Positions 28,289 through 37,195 of a stretch of 40,324 nt of DNA are shown here, piece after piece. The position numbers were made by a program, and so were the translations under genes. Positions within the stretch are counted from its first letter, which is position 1. The number at the start of each line of letters is the position of its first letter. Below the pieces are notes generated by a model. That model did no database searches. It saw nothing but the letters and a program-made list of their open reading frames with translations, and was not told where the DNA came from. Origin of the DNA: an uncultured Photobacterium sp. (GTDB lineage: Bacteria; Pseudomonadota; Gammaproteobacteria; Enterobacterales; Vibrionaceae); contig CAMQXY010000018.1 in NCBI GenBank assembly GCA_947039005.1, positions 1 to 40,324 on the forward strand. The letters are read 5' to 3'.

Positions 28289-29491
28289 TTAAATGTCTTC
28301 AACATCAAAATCAACAACAGTATTTACGTCAGCATCGTAATCAATACCATCAATACCAAAACCAAATAGCTTTAAGAACTCATCTTTGTATTGTTGGTAA
28401 TCAGCAACATCATACAAATTGTCATTGGTAACCGTTGACCATAGATCACGACAATGTTGTTGAATATCTTCACGTAATTCCCAGTCATCTAAACGTAAAC
28501 GATTTTCACCGTCAACCTCAGGTACTGTGCCATCTTCTTTATAAAGACGTTGGCTAAACATACGTAAGATCTGCTCCATGCAGCCTTCATGTACGCCTTC
28601 TTCACGCATTTTCTTAAACACCATCGCAATGTACAATGGCATAACCGGAATGGCAGAACTTGCTTGAGTAACAACACTCTTCAGCACAGCAACATTGGCA
28701 GAACCACCGTTTGCACTTAGCTTAGTGTTTAGCTCTTTTGCTGCACGATCTAGGTCCATTTTTGCTTGACCTAGTGCGCCATGCCAGTAAATAGGCCATG
28801 TTAGTTCAGTACCAATGTAGCTATAAGCAACGGTCTTACAACCATCAGCAAGCACACCCGCTTCTGCCAACGCATCAATCCATAATTCCCAGTCTTGACC
28901 GCCCATAACCGTAACAGTATCTGCAATTTCTTGCTCTGTTGCTGGCTCAATGCTGGTTTCAATTAATACGTTTTTATTAGTATCAACAGCTGTTGTTGTG
29001 TACGTTTCGCCCATCGGTTTTAGGCATGAACGAATTACTTCACCTGTCTGTGGTAATTTACGCACTGGTGATGCCAATGAGTAAATAACCATATCAATTT
29101 GACCAAGATCTTGTTTAATCAAATCAATTGTTTTTTGTTTGGCTTCGTTAGAGAAAGCGTCACCATTTAGACTTTTTGAATAAAGACCTTCTGCTTTAGC
29201 AAACTTGTCAAATGCTGCTGAGTTATACCAACCTGCAGTACCTGGTTTTTTCTCTGTACCTGGCTTTTCAAAGAAAACACCAATTGTGGCAGCGCCACCA
29301 CCGAATGCTGCTGCAATACGTGATGACAGACCATAGCCACTAGATGAACCAACAACCAATACACGTTTAGGTGCATTAGCAATTGGACCTTGTGCTTTAG
29401 TGTAAGCAATTTGTTGCTTCACATTGTCTTCACAGCCAACAGGGTGCGTTGTTGTACAAATAAATCCACGAGTTTTAGGTTTGATGATCAT
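28289..29491 (-). CDS. fabV: Enoyl-[acyl-carrier-protein] reductase FabV
   Basis: FabV performs the last reduction in each round of fatty-acid elongation with NADH; this type is known for natural triclosan resistance. The 400 residues start [20 protein letters not shown], carry the cofactor motif [16 protein letters not shown] and the catalytic Tyr-x8-Lys ([10 protein letters not shown]). Length and motifs are those of the Vibrio enzyme. GGGAAG precedes the ATG. It is separated from fadE by a terminator, so the synthesis gene is on its own transcript downstream of the degradation gene. Confidence 0.96.
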   Translation of the reverse strand: MIIKPKTRGFICTTTHPVGCEDNVKQQIAYTKAQGPIANAPKRVLVVGSSSGYGLSSRIAAAFGGGAATIGVFFEKPGTEKKPGTAGWYNSAAFDKFAKAEGLYSKSLNGDAFSNEAKQKTIDLIKQDLGQIDMVIYSLASPVRKLPQTGEVIRSCLKPMGETYTTTAVDTNKNVLIETSIEPATEQEIADTVTVMGGQDWELWIDALAEAGVLADGCKTVAYSYIGTELTWPIYWHGALGQAKMDLDRAAKELNTKLSANGGSANVAVLKSVVTQASSAIPVMPLYIAMVFKKMREEGVHEGCMEQILRMFSQRLYKEDGTVPEVDGENRLRLDDWELREDIQQHCRDLWSTVTNDNLYDVADYQQYKDEFLKLFGFGIDGIDYDADVNTVVDFDVEDI

Positions 29492-29611
29492 CTTCAGCTT
29501 CCCTTACATAATTGTGAATAGGATAAAAGGTTAATGACAGATACGCATTAAATTTATGCCATAAATGAACAAAAATCACAGTGGTTGGAGGTGTTACCCT
29601 AAATTTTGGTC

Positions 29612-29640
29612 AAAAAAAGTGCCACGTATTTACGTGGCAC
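29612..29640 (-). terminator. Terminator of fadE
   Basis: A 9-10 bp stem (GTGCCACGT / ACGTGGCAC) is followed on the minus strand by seven T. Confidence 0.9.
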
Positions 29641-29679
29641 ACGGGAGATTCCAGGTTTAAATATCAAAGACTAAGTACC

Positions 29680-31956
29680 CTAAGCTGCCTTCCCTGGTAG
29701 CAAACTTACTTGTTTAAAATGGTTAGCACAGAAATGATCAACTTGAATCGCTTTCTGCCTTAGTTGCTCAGCATTTTCTATTTTTTTACGCTCATCTTCT
29801 GTGATCACTCCCGCATCCAACGCTAACTGTAACTTCTTAATCAATGACGCTTTGCGTGGGATCTCACCATTGCGTGTTGCTTGCATCAATTTACGCTCTA
29901 AAGGTTTGATCTCATGCAAGGCTATAAAAGCACGTTCCATGATTGCCACTGGATCATCGTCTTTATTACCGACATAGCACAAATGCGTTAATCGTTCTCT
30001 AGCAACACAGGGGGTCATTAGCAACGCTGCAATACTAAGACTGACTTCATCTTTTGGGGCTGAATAATGTATTCCCAGCGGAAAAGTAAGTAAGCGTAAT
30101 GTGCGACCAACGCCTTTGCGGGGAAAGTTACTAAATACCCCTTCAAACGCAACCCCACATTGGTGTAAGCAATACTGCAATGCATAATGTACCATCGGTA
30201 AATCTTGCTGTTGACGACCATCATCTTCAAACCGTTTCAAGGTCGCAGAGGCTAAATACAAATGACTTAGCACATCGCCTAAACGTGCCGATAATAATTC
30301 TCGACGTTTTAATTCACCACCTAAACTCAGCATTGATACGTCAGCACAAACAGCAAGCGCTTTTGACATCCGCGCTAAATGGCGATAATAATCACAGGTC
30401 TCGCCACTCACAGGTATACGATTAAAACATGATCCACTGACAGCATTGAGCAATGATTTGGTTATATTTCCTACCGCAAAACCGATATGTTGTATCAATA
30501 ATTTATCAAAATCGTTAGCGCCTTGAGATTCATTCGGGTTCGCCGCCGCAGCCATTTCATCAAGTACATAAGGATGACAACGAGTCGCACCTTGACCAAA
30601 GATCATTAAATTCCGAGTAAGAATATTAGCGCCTTCAACCGTTATCGCGACAGGCATACCAAAATAGTGATGACCCAAATAATTCATTGGTCCAAGTTGA
30701 ATACCACGCCCCGCATGCACATCCATAGCATCATTCAATACCGTTCGTGACATTTCAGTCATATGATATTTAGCAATAGCGGTCACAATTCCTGGTGTTT
30801 GCCCTGTATCTAATGCGGTTGTCGTTAATGTTCGTGCCGCTTCTAGCATATAAGTAAAACCACCAATGCGTCCTAAAGCTTGTGCAACACCTTCAAAATT
30901 ACCGATGGGCATACCAAATTGCTTACGAACAACCGCATAAGCGCCGGTTGTTTTTGCCGCTAGATGTCCAATTGCCGTACCTAAAGCGGGTAAGGAGATA
31001 CCTCGCCCAGCAGATAAACACTCCACCAGCATTCGCCAACCTTTACCTGCATAATCTTGCCCACCAATGATCCAATCTAGTGGTATAAAGACATGATTAC
31101 CGCGAGTGGGACCATTCATAAATGCCATATTAAGCGGATCATGACGCTCACCAATTTCAACCCCAGCATGATCTGTTGGAATCAACGCACAAGTAATACC
31201 GAGATCGACTTTATCACCCAGTAATCCCTGTGGATCCTTCATTTTAAATGCTAGCCCAAGTACCGTTGCGACAGGCGCCAGCGTAATATAACGTTTATTC
31301 CACGTTAAATTTAACCCTAAAACATGTTCACCGTTATATTCGCCATAACACACAACACCTTCATCAGGTATTCCGCCAGCATCAGATCCTGCTTCAGGTC
31401 CCGTTAAAGCAAAACACGGAATATCAACACCATTAGCTAATCGAGGTAGCCAATATTCTTTTTGTTGTTGTGTTCCATAATGGGTCAGTAATTCACCCGG
31501 CCCTAACGAGTTAGGCACCATCACACAAACAGCGGCACTTAAACTTCGGGTCGCTATTTGCGCCACAATGGTAGAATTAGCATGTGCTGAAAAATCAAGC
31601 CCGCCATATTGTTTACTGATAATCAAAGCAAAAAATTTTTCACGACGTAAATATTGCCAAACTTCAGCGGGTAAATCTTTTTGTTGTTGAACAATTTGAT
31701 AATCATTTAGCATTGATAATAATGTTTGCAACTTAGTATCAATAAATTGTTGTTCTTCGTCACTCAAACTTGGTTTAGGGTAATTCAGTAATGTTTGCCA
31801 CTGTGGATCACCACTGAATAATTCGCCATCCCACCATACACTGCCCGCTTCCATGGCTTCCTTTTCAGTGCTTGATAACGGTGGTAATACTTTCTTAAAC
31901 AGTTTGAAAGCAGGATCACTTAAATAACGTTTACGCATGGTTGCTAACGAACTCAT
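29680..31956 (-). CDS. fadE: Acyl-CoA dehydrogenase FadE, short form without the N-terminal membrane segment
   Basis: FadE performs the first oxidation step of fatty-acid degradation. The 758 residues hold acyl-CoA dehydrogenase N, middle and C domains (about 75-460; FALTGPEAGSDAGGIPDEG, NGPTRGNHVFIPLDWIIGG, AITVEGANILTR) and the FadE-specific C-terminal DUF1974 region. E. coli FadE is 814 residues and starts with about 60 hydrophobic residues; here the protein begins at the point equal to E. coli residue 63 (MRKRYLSDPAFKLFKKVLPP), so the membrane anchor is missing. AAGGA is eight bases before the ATG. It follows the psrA-like gene by 44 bases on the same strand, so both share a transcript. 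Confidence 0.93.
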   Translation of the reverse strand: MSSLATMRKRYLSDPAFKLFKKVLPPLSSTEKEAMEAGSVWWDGELFSGDPQWQTLLNYPKPSLSDEEQQFIDTKLQTLLSMLNDYQIVQQQKDLPAEVWQYLRREKFFALIISKQYGGLDFSAHANSTIVAQIATRSLSAAVCVMVPNSLGPGELLTHYGTQQQKEYWLPRLANGVDIPCFALTGPEAGSDAGGIPDEGVVCYGEYNGEHVLGLNLTWNKRYITLAPVATVLGLAFKMKDPQGLLGDKVDLGITCALIPTDHAGVEIGERHDPLNMAFMNGPTRGNHVFIPLDWIIGGQDYAGKGWRMLVECLSAGRGISLPALGTAIGHLAAKTTGAYAVVRKQFGMPIGNFEGVAQALGRIGGFTYMLEAARTLTTTALDTGQTPGIVTAIAKYHMTEMSRTVLNDAMDVHAGRGIQLGPMNYLGHHYFGMPVAITVEGANILTRNLMIFGQGATRCHPYVLDEMAAAANPNESQGANDFDKLLIQHIGFAVGNITKSLLNAVSGSCFNRIPVSGETCDYYRHLARMSKALAVCADVSMLSLGGELKRRELLSARLGDVLSHLYLASATLKRFEDDGRQQQDLPMVHYALQYCLHQCGVAFEGVFSNFPRKGVGRTLRLLTFPLGIHYSAPKDEVSLSIAALLMTPCVARERLTHLCYVGNKDDDPVAIMERAFIALHEIKPLERKLMQATRNGEIPRKASLIKKLQLALDAGVITEDERKKIENAEQLRQKAIQVDHFCANHFKQVSLLPGKAA

Positions 31957-32000
31957 AATGCATATCCTTTTTGTGATTCAATGACGAATATGGAAAACTT

Positions 32001-32666
32001 TTACGCTATATTGCTCGCTACTAGCGTCTTATTGAGTGCTATCGGTGCTGTAACACCAGCCGCAAGATAAGGCACTAACCGATTGATTAAATCCTCTGTC
32101 TGGATTCGACTTGCAAAGTCATTCACAGCAATTTCACACAGTGCTGTACTTGAAGCCATAGTAAATACAGATGCGCCAAGGGTAAAATGTAACCGCCAGA
32201 ATAAAGTTTCAGGATCTAAACAAGGATAAGCACGGCGAACTGCATTCACGAATAATTGAATGACATCATCATAATGTGTCGTTATAAACCACCGTAAATG
32301 CCCTTGAACATCAGTATAACCACGCCCAATTAATGACATGAAAATAGTAGTGCCATTATTTTTAAAACTATTCAATCTCAATAATGGCCGTTTAGTACAT
32401 AAAAACACATCATTCATATCAAACTCATCACGCTGATGTAAGGCGATTAATTCCGTTTTGAATGCCGGCATGAATTGTTCAAGATAGCGACTTAATACGG
32501 CACGAATTAGCCCTTTCTTATCGCCATAGTGATAATTGACGGCTGCAAGGTTAGCGCCTGCCGCAGTGGTAATCGTACGTAAGGATGTTTCTTTAAAACC
32601 ACGCTCAGCAAATAACAACTCCGCAGCATCCAGTATTCGATTTTTAGTCGTTCCTTGTCCTGCCAT
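32001..32666 (-). CDS. psrA: PsrA-like TetR-family regulator of fatty-acid oxidation
   Basis: TetR-family repressor of about 221 residues. The N-terminal helix-turn-helix (RILDAAELLFAERGFKETSL, AAGANLAAVNYHYGDKKGL) is very close to Pseudomonas PsrA, a repressor released by long-chain fatty acids, and the C-terminal half shares the ETLFWRLHFTLGASVF and LVPYLAAG segments. ATG codons at 32666 and 32675 are both possible; 32666 has GGA at a workable distance and gives a start like PsrA. The gene leads a two-gene unit with fadE. A perfect palindrome over its promoter implies self-repression that also governs fadE. The symbol rests on my recollection of PsrA, not on a search. Confidence 0.8.
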   Translation of the reverse strand: MAGQGTTKNRILDAAELLFAERGFKETSLRTITTAAGANLAAVNYHYGDKKGLIRAVLSRYLEQFMPAFKTELIALHQRDEFDMNDVFLCTKRPLLRLNSFKNNGTTIFMSLIGRGYTDVQGHLRWFITTHYDDVIQLFVNAVRRAYPCLDPETLFWRLHFTLGASVFTMASSTALCEIAVNDFASRIQTEDLINRLVPYLAAGVTAPIALNKTLVASNIA

Positions 32667-32678
32667 ATCAATCATCCA

Positions 32679-32698
32679 ATTTAAACGCTTGTTTAAAT
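32679..32698 (-). promoter_or_regulatory. Palindromic operator of the psrA-like gene
   Basis: ATTTAAAC-GCTT-GTTTAAAT is a perfect 8+8 inverted repeat 12 bases before the start codon. The inner AAAC-N4-GTTT equals the PsrA recognition core known from Pseudomonas (G/C-AAAC-N2-4-GTTT-G/C). Confidence 0.75.
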
Positions 32699-32725
32699 AC
32701 TACACAACAACATTACATTTAACAA
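32697..32725 (-). promoter_or_regulatory. Likely promoter of psrA-fadE
   Basis: TTGTTA (32725-32720), 17 bases, TAGTAT (32702-32697): four of six in each hexamer with ideal spacing. The -10 overlaps the palindrome and the start point falls inside it, the expected place for a repressor to act. Confidence 0.55.
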
Positions 32726-32825
32726 TTCGCTCAAGAATTTACAACAAAATTAATATGGAAAATCGATAAAATTAAATCAATTAAATCAACAATAAAGATT
32801 TCGATATTCATATTTATAAATAATA

Positions 32826-32927
32826 GGGAACGAATAGCATTAATGAATGTCTTATTGATACCACTACTTTTTTAGAAGTTTTTACTTCAATACCCATTAA
32901 CATATATTTGTTGATGGGTTTTCTTTT
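32826..32927 (+). ncRNA. Possible small RNA (A) ending at an orphan terminator; 5' end uncertain
   Basis: A terminator stem of 10 pairs (ACCCATTAAC at 32892-32901, GTTGATGGGT at 32910-32919, one wobble) followed by TTTTCTTTT points along the plus strand. Before it is a small hairpin GAAGT-TTTT-ACTTC (near 32875-32888). Upstream DNA is very AT-rich and no clear promoter was found, so the 5' limit is a guess. It shares CACTACT with RNA B but not the TCCTAATTGT block. A 10-codon frame at 32843-32875 lies within it. Confidence 0.35.
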
Positions 32928-33044
32928 GTGCCTGAGTAATTAATACATAATAGTTTTTTTAAATAAAAACCTTTTTTTTGAACTTTCTCTAAAATTGTCA
33001 CTCTTACTTATGTATTCAATTTAGTAAATCGTTATTCTGCACGG

Positions 33045-33149
33045 CAGCAATACTTTTTATTGAATGTTTAATTCACTACTGCTTTAAATCCTAATTGTAT
33101 TTTTTTGGATAATCTCCTTCCCGCTGACATTTATCAGCGGGATTTTTTT
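33045..33149 (+). ncRNA. Candidate small RNA (B), paralogue of C
   Basis: It ends in a strong terminator (33119-33127 / 33134-33142, stem TCCCGCTGA, then seven T). Ahead of it, 33075-33107 carries ACTACTG, TTTAA, TCCTAATTGT and ATTTTTTTG, which recurs in RNA C. After the block comes ATCTCCTTCC, another sequence complementary to ribosome binding sites. A 5' hairpin CAATA/TATTG lies at 33048-33062. A -10-like TATTCT at 33033-33038 suggests a start near 33045, but no good -35 pairs with it (TTGTCA at 32995-33000 is the alternative), so the 5' end is approximate. Confidence 0.6.
33119..33149 (+). terminator. Terminator of candidate small RNA B
   Basis: A 9-bp stem TCCCGCTGA / TCAGCGGGA, loop of six, then seven T. 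No T-run on the other strand. Confidence 0.88.
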
Positions 33150-33323
33150 ATCTCGACTCTTTTATCTCAAAGACCTCTAATATTGCCTCGCATCGAACCC
33201 TGTTGTCATAAAATCAGTCAAAATCCAATCTCAAAAAAATAATTGAATCTTTTTTAATATTAAATTGAACCCTTTCATTAACGCGGAGTCTGACTTAATA
33301 AGAATTGAGATTATAGGTGAGTA

Positions 33324-33438
33324 TTTTTGTTTTTCTGGCCGTCAAACAGACCTGTAATTTAAATTGCTACTACTGATTTAACTCCTAATTGTGATTTTTT
33401 TGTTTGCGCTGAAATCTTTATTTCAGCGCTTTTTTTTG
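33324..33438 (+). ncRNA. Candidate small RNA (C), paralogue of B
   Basis: It ends in a strong terminator (GCGCTGAAAT at 33406-33415, ATTTCAGCGC at 33420-33429, then eight T). 33369-33402 repeats the block of RNA B with about 31 of 34 positions equal, while the terminator stems are unrelated in sequence. A promoter candidate CTGACT-N16-TATAGG (33290-33317) predicts a start near 33324 and a transcript of about 115 bases. The terminator has no T-run on the minus strand, so it is not made for the convergent yeeZ-like gene. I know of no named family that matches. Confidence 0.62.
33406..33437 (+). terminator. Terminator of candidate small RNA C
   Basis: A 10-bp stem, four-base loop CTTT, then eight T. 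Confidence 0.9.
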
Positions 33439-33447
33439 TCTACATTA

Positions 33448-34281
33448 TCAAGACCCTGATAGTTGTGGCACCCCTTTCAATAAATCATCATGCATCAGAG
33501 TGATCCCTAAAGTTGTAAGCGTTTGATTTGAATTTATCTTTTTACCGTTAACCCCTTCATCATCATGATTAAAAGCAGGAAGTGGTAACTGTGATTTAAT
33601 CGCCATTTCAGTATAATATTGCTCACGACTAGGATGAGAACTCGCAGCAAGATGCATAATTGGCATCAAAGGCTTCTGCGTAATAATGGCAGAGATAACA
33701 CGAATGCAATCGTCTAAATGCACTAAATTCACTGGTTGCTTACCGGCACTAAGCGTTTGACGTCCCGATAAAAACTTTACCGGATGTCGTAACGGTCCAA
33801 ATAACCCCGATAGCCGTAACACGGTTAAATTATGCTGCCACTGTTGGCGTAGTAACTGTTCTAATTGATAATGCAACTTCCCAGAGACCGATTGTGGACA
33901 TACTAATGTCGTTTCTAGCACCTCCCCTTCCAATGAGTCATACACAGAAGTGGTACTAATAAAAATAACCCGCTGACACCCTGATCTTTGTGCTGCCATC
34001 GATAACGACATCACATTTTCAATATGTTGTTGTGGATTAAGCTGCTTACGCCCCGGTGGAATCGCAATGATCAATACATCCGTTGTTAGAAATTGATCAA
34101 TACTCATACTAATCTCACCACTAAGCGGTAATGTTAATAAACAACCATTGATACCCTGCTGTTGTAATTTATTTACACCCGCAAGTGTTGTTTTAGATCC
34201 CCAAACATCAATCGCTTGAGTTTTTAATGATAATGCTAACGGTAATCCAAGCCACCCGCAGCCACAAATACTGACTTTCAT
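33448..34281 (-). CDS. yeeZ: YeeZ-like NAD(P)-dependent epimerase/oxidoreductase
   Basis: The protein of 277 residues has an N-terminal Rossmann motif (ICGCGWLGLPLA) and matches E. coli YeeZ throughout: GSKTTLAGV, IFISTTSVYDSLEG (with the S/T-x-Y seen in extended short-chain dehydrogenases), RLSGLFGPLRHPVKF and VNLVHLDDCI. The reaction is unknown. Its ATG has AAGGAAC upstream. It is divergent from hexR, with about 345 bases between them. The terminator before its 3' end belongs to the opposite strand, and I see no terminator of its own. Confidence 0.87.
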   Translation of the reverse strand: MKVSICGCGWLGLPLALSLKTQAIDVWGSKTTLAGVNKLQQQGINGCLLTLPLSGEISMSIDQFLTTDVLIIAIPPGRKQLNPQQHIENVMSLSMAAQRSGCQRVIFISTTSVYDSLEGEVLETTLVCPQSVSGKLHYQLEQLLRQQWQHNLTVLRLSGLFGPLRHPVKFLSGRQTLSAGKQPVNLVHLDDCIRVISAIITQKPLMPIMHLAASSHPSREQYYTEMAIKSQLPLPAFNHDDEGVNGKKINSNQTLTTLGITLMHDDLLKGVPQLSGS

Positions 34282-34626
34282 TGATGTTCCTTATTTACAA
34301 CAATATGTCATTCAATTTGTCATTATTTTGAAAATCACAAAATAAAACACCTGTTATTTATTTCATTACTTAAAATAAGTCTTTATTTATGAAACAAATA
34401 CCGAAACTTGGAAAAATGAAACAACAAAAACTAACATTATTTGTTTTATAAGTTTCAATTCTGAAAATCAAAAGTCGATCTCGATCAAAATCTAATAAAA
34501 ACCCCCTGAAAAAGCCCCTGAATAACTAGAATATGTTAAGAGTTAAGTAGTATAGTTTCATTATATAGGCAACTTGATGACAAGAATGCTACAAATGAAA
34601 TTCAATAACGAAGTGCATAAATACCT
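34282..34626. other. Intergenic region between divergent yeeZ-like gene and hexR
   Basis: About 345 AT-rich bases without coding potential. It holds the FNR-like site at 34475-34488 and a -10-like TATAGT near 34550. A short direct repeat CCCCTGAA occurs twice, at about 34503 and 34516. No HexR palindrome (TGTAATTAAATTACA type) was found. Confidence 0.5.
34475..34488. promoter_or_regulatory. FNR-like site upstream of hexR
   Basis: TCGAT-CTCG-ATCAA agrees with TTGAT-N4-ATCAA at 9 of 10. It lies about 140 bases before hexR, so it could act on either divergent gene. Confidence 0.35.
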
Positions 34627-35487
34627 ATGAATACCATAGAAAAAATACAAAACAACTTAGAACACTTCAGCAAATCTGAGCGAAAAGTAGCCGAGGTGAT
34701 TATAGCTTCCCCACAAACAGCTATTCATTCGAGTATCGCAACGTTAGCTAAAATGGCGGATGTAAGTGAACCAACGGTTAACCGTTTTTGTCGTCGACTT
34801 GATACTAAAGGTTTCCCTGACTTTAAATTACATCTCGCACAAAGTTTGGCAAACGGCACACCGTATGTAAATCGTAATGTTGAAGAAAATGATGGTCCAG
34901 AGGCCTACACCGCCAAAATATTTGAATCAACGATGGCATGCTTAGATGTTGCGAAAAACAGCCTTGACCCGATGCAAATTAATCGTGCGGTTGATTTGCT
35001 AACTCAAGCTAAAAAAATATCCTTTTTTGGTTTAGGTGCTTCTGCATCTGTCGCCCATGACGCTCAAAATAAGTTTTTCCGGTTCAACATTCCGATTGTG
35101 TGTTTTGATGATATTGTCATGCAGCGAATGAGCGTAATCAATTGTTGTGATGGTGATGTTGTAGTTGTTATCTCACATACTGGGCGCACTAAAAGTCTGG
35201 TTGAAATAGCGCAAATGGCACGAGAAAATGGCGCAACAGTGATCGGTATAACAGCCAAACATTCACCATTAGAACGCGAATGTTCATTATCAATTTGTCT
35301 TGATGTGCCTGAAGATACTGATATTTATATGCCAATGGCAAGCCGTGTTGTGCAAATGACGGTCATTGATGTACTAGCGACAGGCTTTACACTACGCCGA
35401 GGATCTAGCTTTCGTGATAACTTAAAACGCGTAAAAGACTCTCTAAAAGACTCTCGGTTTTCTAAAGAACGTCATTCACTATTATGA
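34627..35487 (+). CDS. hexR: Transcriptional regulator HexR (RpiR family)
   Basis: HexR represses or activates central sugar metabolism genes and responds to 2-keto-3-deoxy-6-phosphogluconate. The 286 residues have the N-terminal RpiR helix-turn-helix (LAKMADVSEPTVNRFCRRLDTKGFPDF in two overlapping parts, about 35-65) and a C-terminal SIS sugar-phosphate domain (FFGLGASASVAHDAQNKF, VVISHTGRTKSLVE). It is collinear with E. coli HexR. No Shine-Dalgarno is visible before the ATG, but the start lines up with E. coli. pykA follows on the same strand, the E. coli pairing. Confidence 0.96.
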   Translation: MNTIEKIQNNLEHFSKSERKVAEVIIASPQTAIHSSIATLAKMADVSEPTVNRFCRRLDTKGFPDFKLHLAQSLANGTPYVNRNVEENDGPEAYTAKIFESTMACLDVAKNSLDPMQINRAVDLLTQAKKISFFGLGASASVAHDAQNKFFRFNIPIVCFDDIVMQRMSVINCCDGDVVVVISHTGRTKSLVEIAQMARENGATVIGITAKHSPLERECSLSICLDVPEDTDIYMPMASRVVQMTVIDVLATGFTLRRGSSFRDNLKRVKDSLKDSRFSKERHSLL

Positions 35488-35495
35488 ACAATATG

Positions 35496-35517
35496 TAGCG
35501 AAGTTTCGGCTTCGCTA
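35496..35517 (+). terminator. Hairpin after hexR, possible terminator
   Basis: An 8-bp stem TAGCGAAG / CTTCGCTA with loop TTTCGG lies 8 bases past the hexR stop. A T-run appears only some 25 bases later, so termination is doubtful. Confidence 0.45.
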
Positions 35518-35670
35518 TTGCCGTTAATCACCCTCCCCCTTTTTTGTTACAAAAAACAGCACACCTTATATAAATATTACTCAATGCCAATCTTTTACCG
35601 TTTGATTTATCGAATATCACACTATTATATAGTTTGATAAATGAACCTGTTTATCTATATGGAGTTTATA

Positions 35671-37116
35671 ATGTCTGAACGACTACGCCGTACCAAAATT
35701 GTTACTACCCTAGGGCCTGCAACTGACCGCGACAATAATCTAGAAAAAATCATTGCTGCTGGTGCTAACGTGGTTCGCATGAACTTTTCCCATGGCAGTG
35801 CAGAGGATCATATCCTCCGCACTCAACAAGTTCGTGAAATCGCAGCACGTTTAGGAAAACACGTTGCAATTTTAGGTGATCTTCAAGGACCTAAAATTCG
35901 TGTATCGACCTTTAAAGAAGGTAAAATACAGCTTAATATTGGTGATAAATTCACATTAGATAGTGACTTACCCAAAGGTGAAGGTCATCAAGGTGCTGTT
36001 GGTCTTGACTATAAAGAACTCCCAAAAGATGTTATTGCAGGTGATATTTTATTGCTTGATGATGGTCGAGTTCAGCTTCAGGTAACAGAAGTCGCAGGCA
36101 ATAAAGTTCATACCATTGTTACTATTGCGGGTCCTTTATCAAATAACAAAGGGATCAATAAAAAAGGGGGTGGCTTATCAGCGGCGGCATTAACTGAAAA
36201 AGATAAAGCCGATATCATTACTGCAGCAGCAATGGGTGTGGACTACCTTGCCGTTTCTTTTCCACGTAATGGCGAAGATATGCACTATGCTCGCCAACTT
36301 GCAACCGCGGCGGGTTTAACCGCAAAATTAGTCGCCAAAGTAGAGCGAGCAGAAACTGTTGCCACTACCGAAGCGATGGATGACATTATTCTCGCATCAG
36401 ATGTAGTAATGGTTGCTCGTGGTGATTTAGGGGTTGAAATTGGCGATCCCGAATTAGTTGGCGTACAGAAAAAACTCATTCGTCGTGCTCGCAGTTTAGA
36501 TCGTACCGTAATTACCGCCACCCAAATGATGGAGTCAATGATCACCAGTCCAATGCCAACCAGAGCAGAGGTTATGGATGTTGCCAATGCGGTACTAGAT
36601 GGCACCGATGCGGTGATGCTATCAGCAGAAACAGCAGCTGGTGACTTCCCGATAGAAACAGTGGCAATAATGGCAAGTGTTTGTCTTGGCGCGGAAAAAG
36701 AACCGAGTATTAATGTTTCTAATCACCGTTTAGATCGTGAATTTACGACCCCAGAAGAAACCATTGCAATGGCAACCATGTATGCTGCTAATCATATGGT
36801 TGGCATTAAAGCCATTGTGGTCATGACAGAATCAGGTCGTACGCCACGCTTAATGTCTCGAATTTCATCAGGATTACCTATTTTTGCGTTATCCAGAAAT
36901 AGAACGACATTGAACCAAGTAGCACTATATCGTGGTGTAACCCCGGTATTTTTTGACCGCGATAGTGACGCAGGTTTAGATGCTGCAAAACATGCGCTTG
37001 GTGTACTAAAAGAAGCGGGTTATGTACAAACAGGTGATTTAACCATTATTACTCAAGGTGATAAAATGGATATCATCGGCTCTACTAATAATATGCGTAT
37101 TTTCATGGTTGATTAA
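35671..37116 (+). CDS. pykA: Pyruvate kinase II
   Basis: Pyruvate kinase makes ATP and pyruvate from phosphoenolpyruvate at the end of glycolysis. The sequence is nearly that of E. coli Pyk[54 protein letters not shown] with the catalytic Lys, [12 protein letters not shown] and [11 protein letters not shown]. The open frame begins at 35641, but the ATG at 35671 has GGAG six bases upstream and equals the E. coli start; it gives 481 residues (E. coli 480). It is downstream of hexR, and hexR products commonly regulate pykA, though I did not find the operator. Confidence 0.97.
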   Translation: MSERLRRTKIVTTLGPATDRDNNLEKIIAAGANVVRMNFSHGSAEDHILRTQQVREIAARLGKHVAILGDLQGPKIRVSTFKEGKIQLNIGDKFTLDSDLPKGEGHQGAVGLDYKELPKDVIAGDILLLDDGRVQLQVTEVAGNKVHTIVTIAGPLSNNKGINKKGGGLSAAALTEKDKADIITAAAMGVDYLAVSFPRNGEDMHYARQLATAAGLTAKLVAKVERAETVATTEAMDDIILASDVVMVARGDLGVEIGDPELVGVQKKLIRRARSLDRTVITATQMMESMITSPMPTRAEVMDVANAVLDGTDAVMLSAETAAGDFPIETVAIMASVCLGAEKEPSINVSNHRLDREFTTPEETIAMATMYAANHMVGIKAIVVMTESGRTPRLMSRISSGLPIFALSRNRTTLNQVALYRGVTPVFFDRDSDAGLDAAKHALGVLKEAGYVQTGDLTIITQGDKMDIIGSTNNMRIFMVD

Positions 37117-37153
37117 ACATTAATCATAACCGTTACTACGATGATACCCATTT

Positions 37154-37183
37154 AAAGGCTGAGATTATATTCTCAGCCTTTTT
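37154..37183 (+). terminator. Terminator of pykA
   Basis: An 11-bp stem AAAGGCTGAGA / TCTCAGCCTTT with a six-base loop followed by T. Confidence 0.9.
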
Positions 37184-37195
37184 GATATCCAAAAC

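Larger units (their letters stand above)
32699..33447. other. Long gap holding orphan plus-strand terminators
   Basis: About 750 bases with no convincing protein gene. Three intrinsic terminators, all pointing along the plus strand, occur here although no plus-strand gene lies upstream (the neighbours on both sides are on the minus strand). See the ncRNA entries. Confidence 0.7.

Noticed and set aside
32843..32875. Ten-codon leader peptide MNVLLIPLLF
   Set aside because: The nearest AGGGA is about 13 bases from the ATG, and no plus-strand biosynthetic gene follows that such a leader could control.
35488..35670. HexR operator before pykA
   Set aside because: No TGTAAT...ATTACA palindrome was found here or before hexR, although regulation by HexR would be expected.
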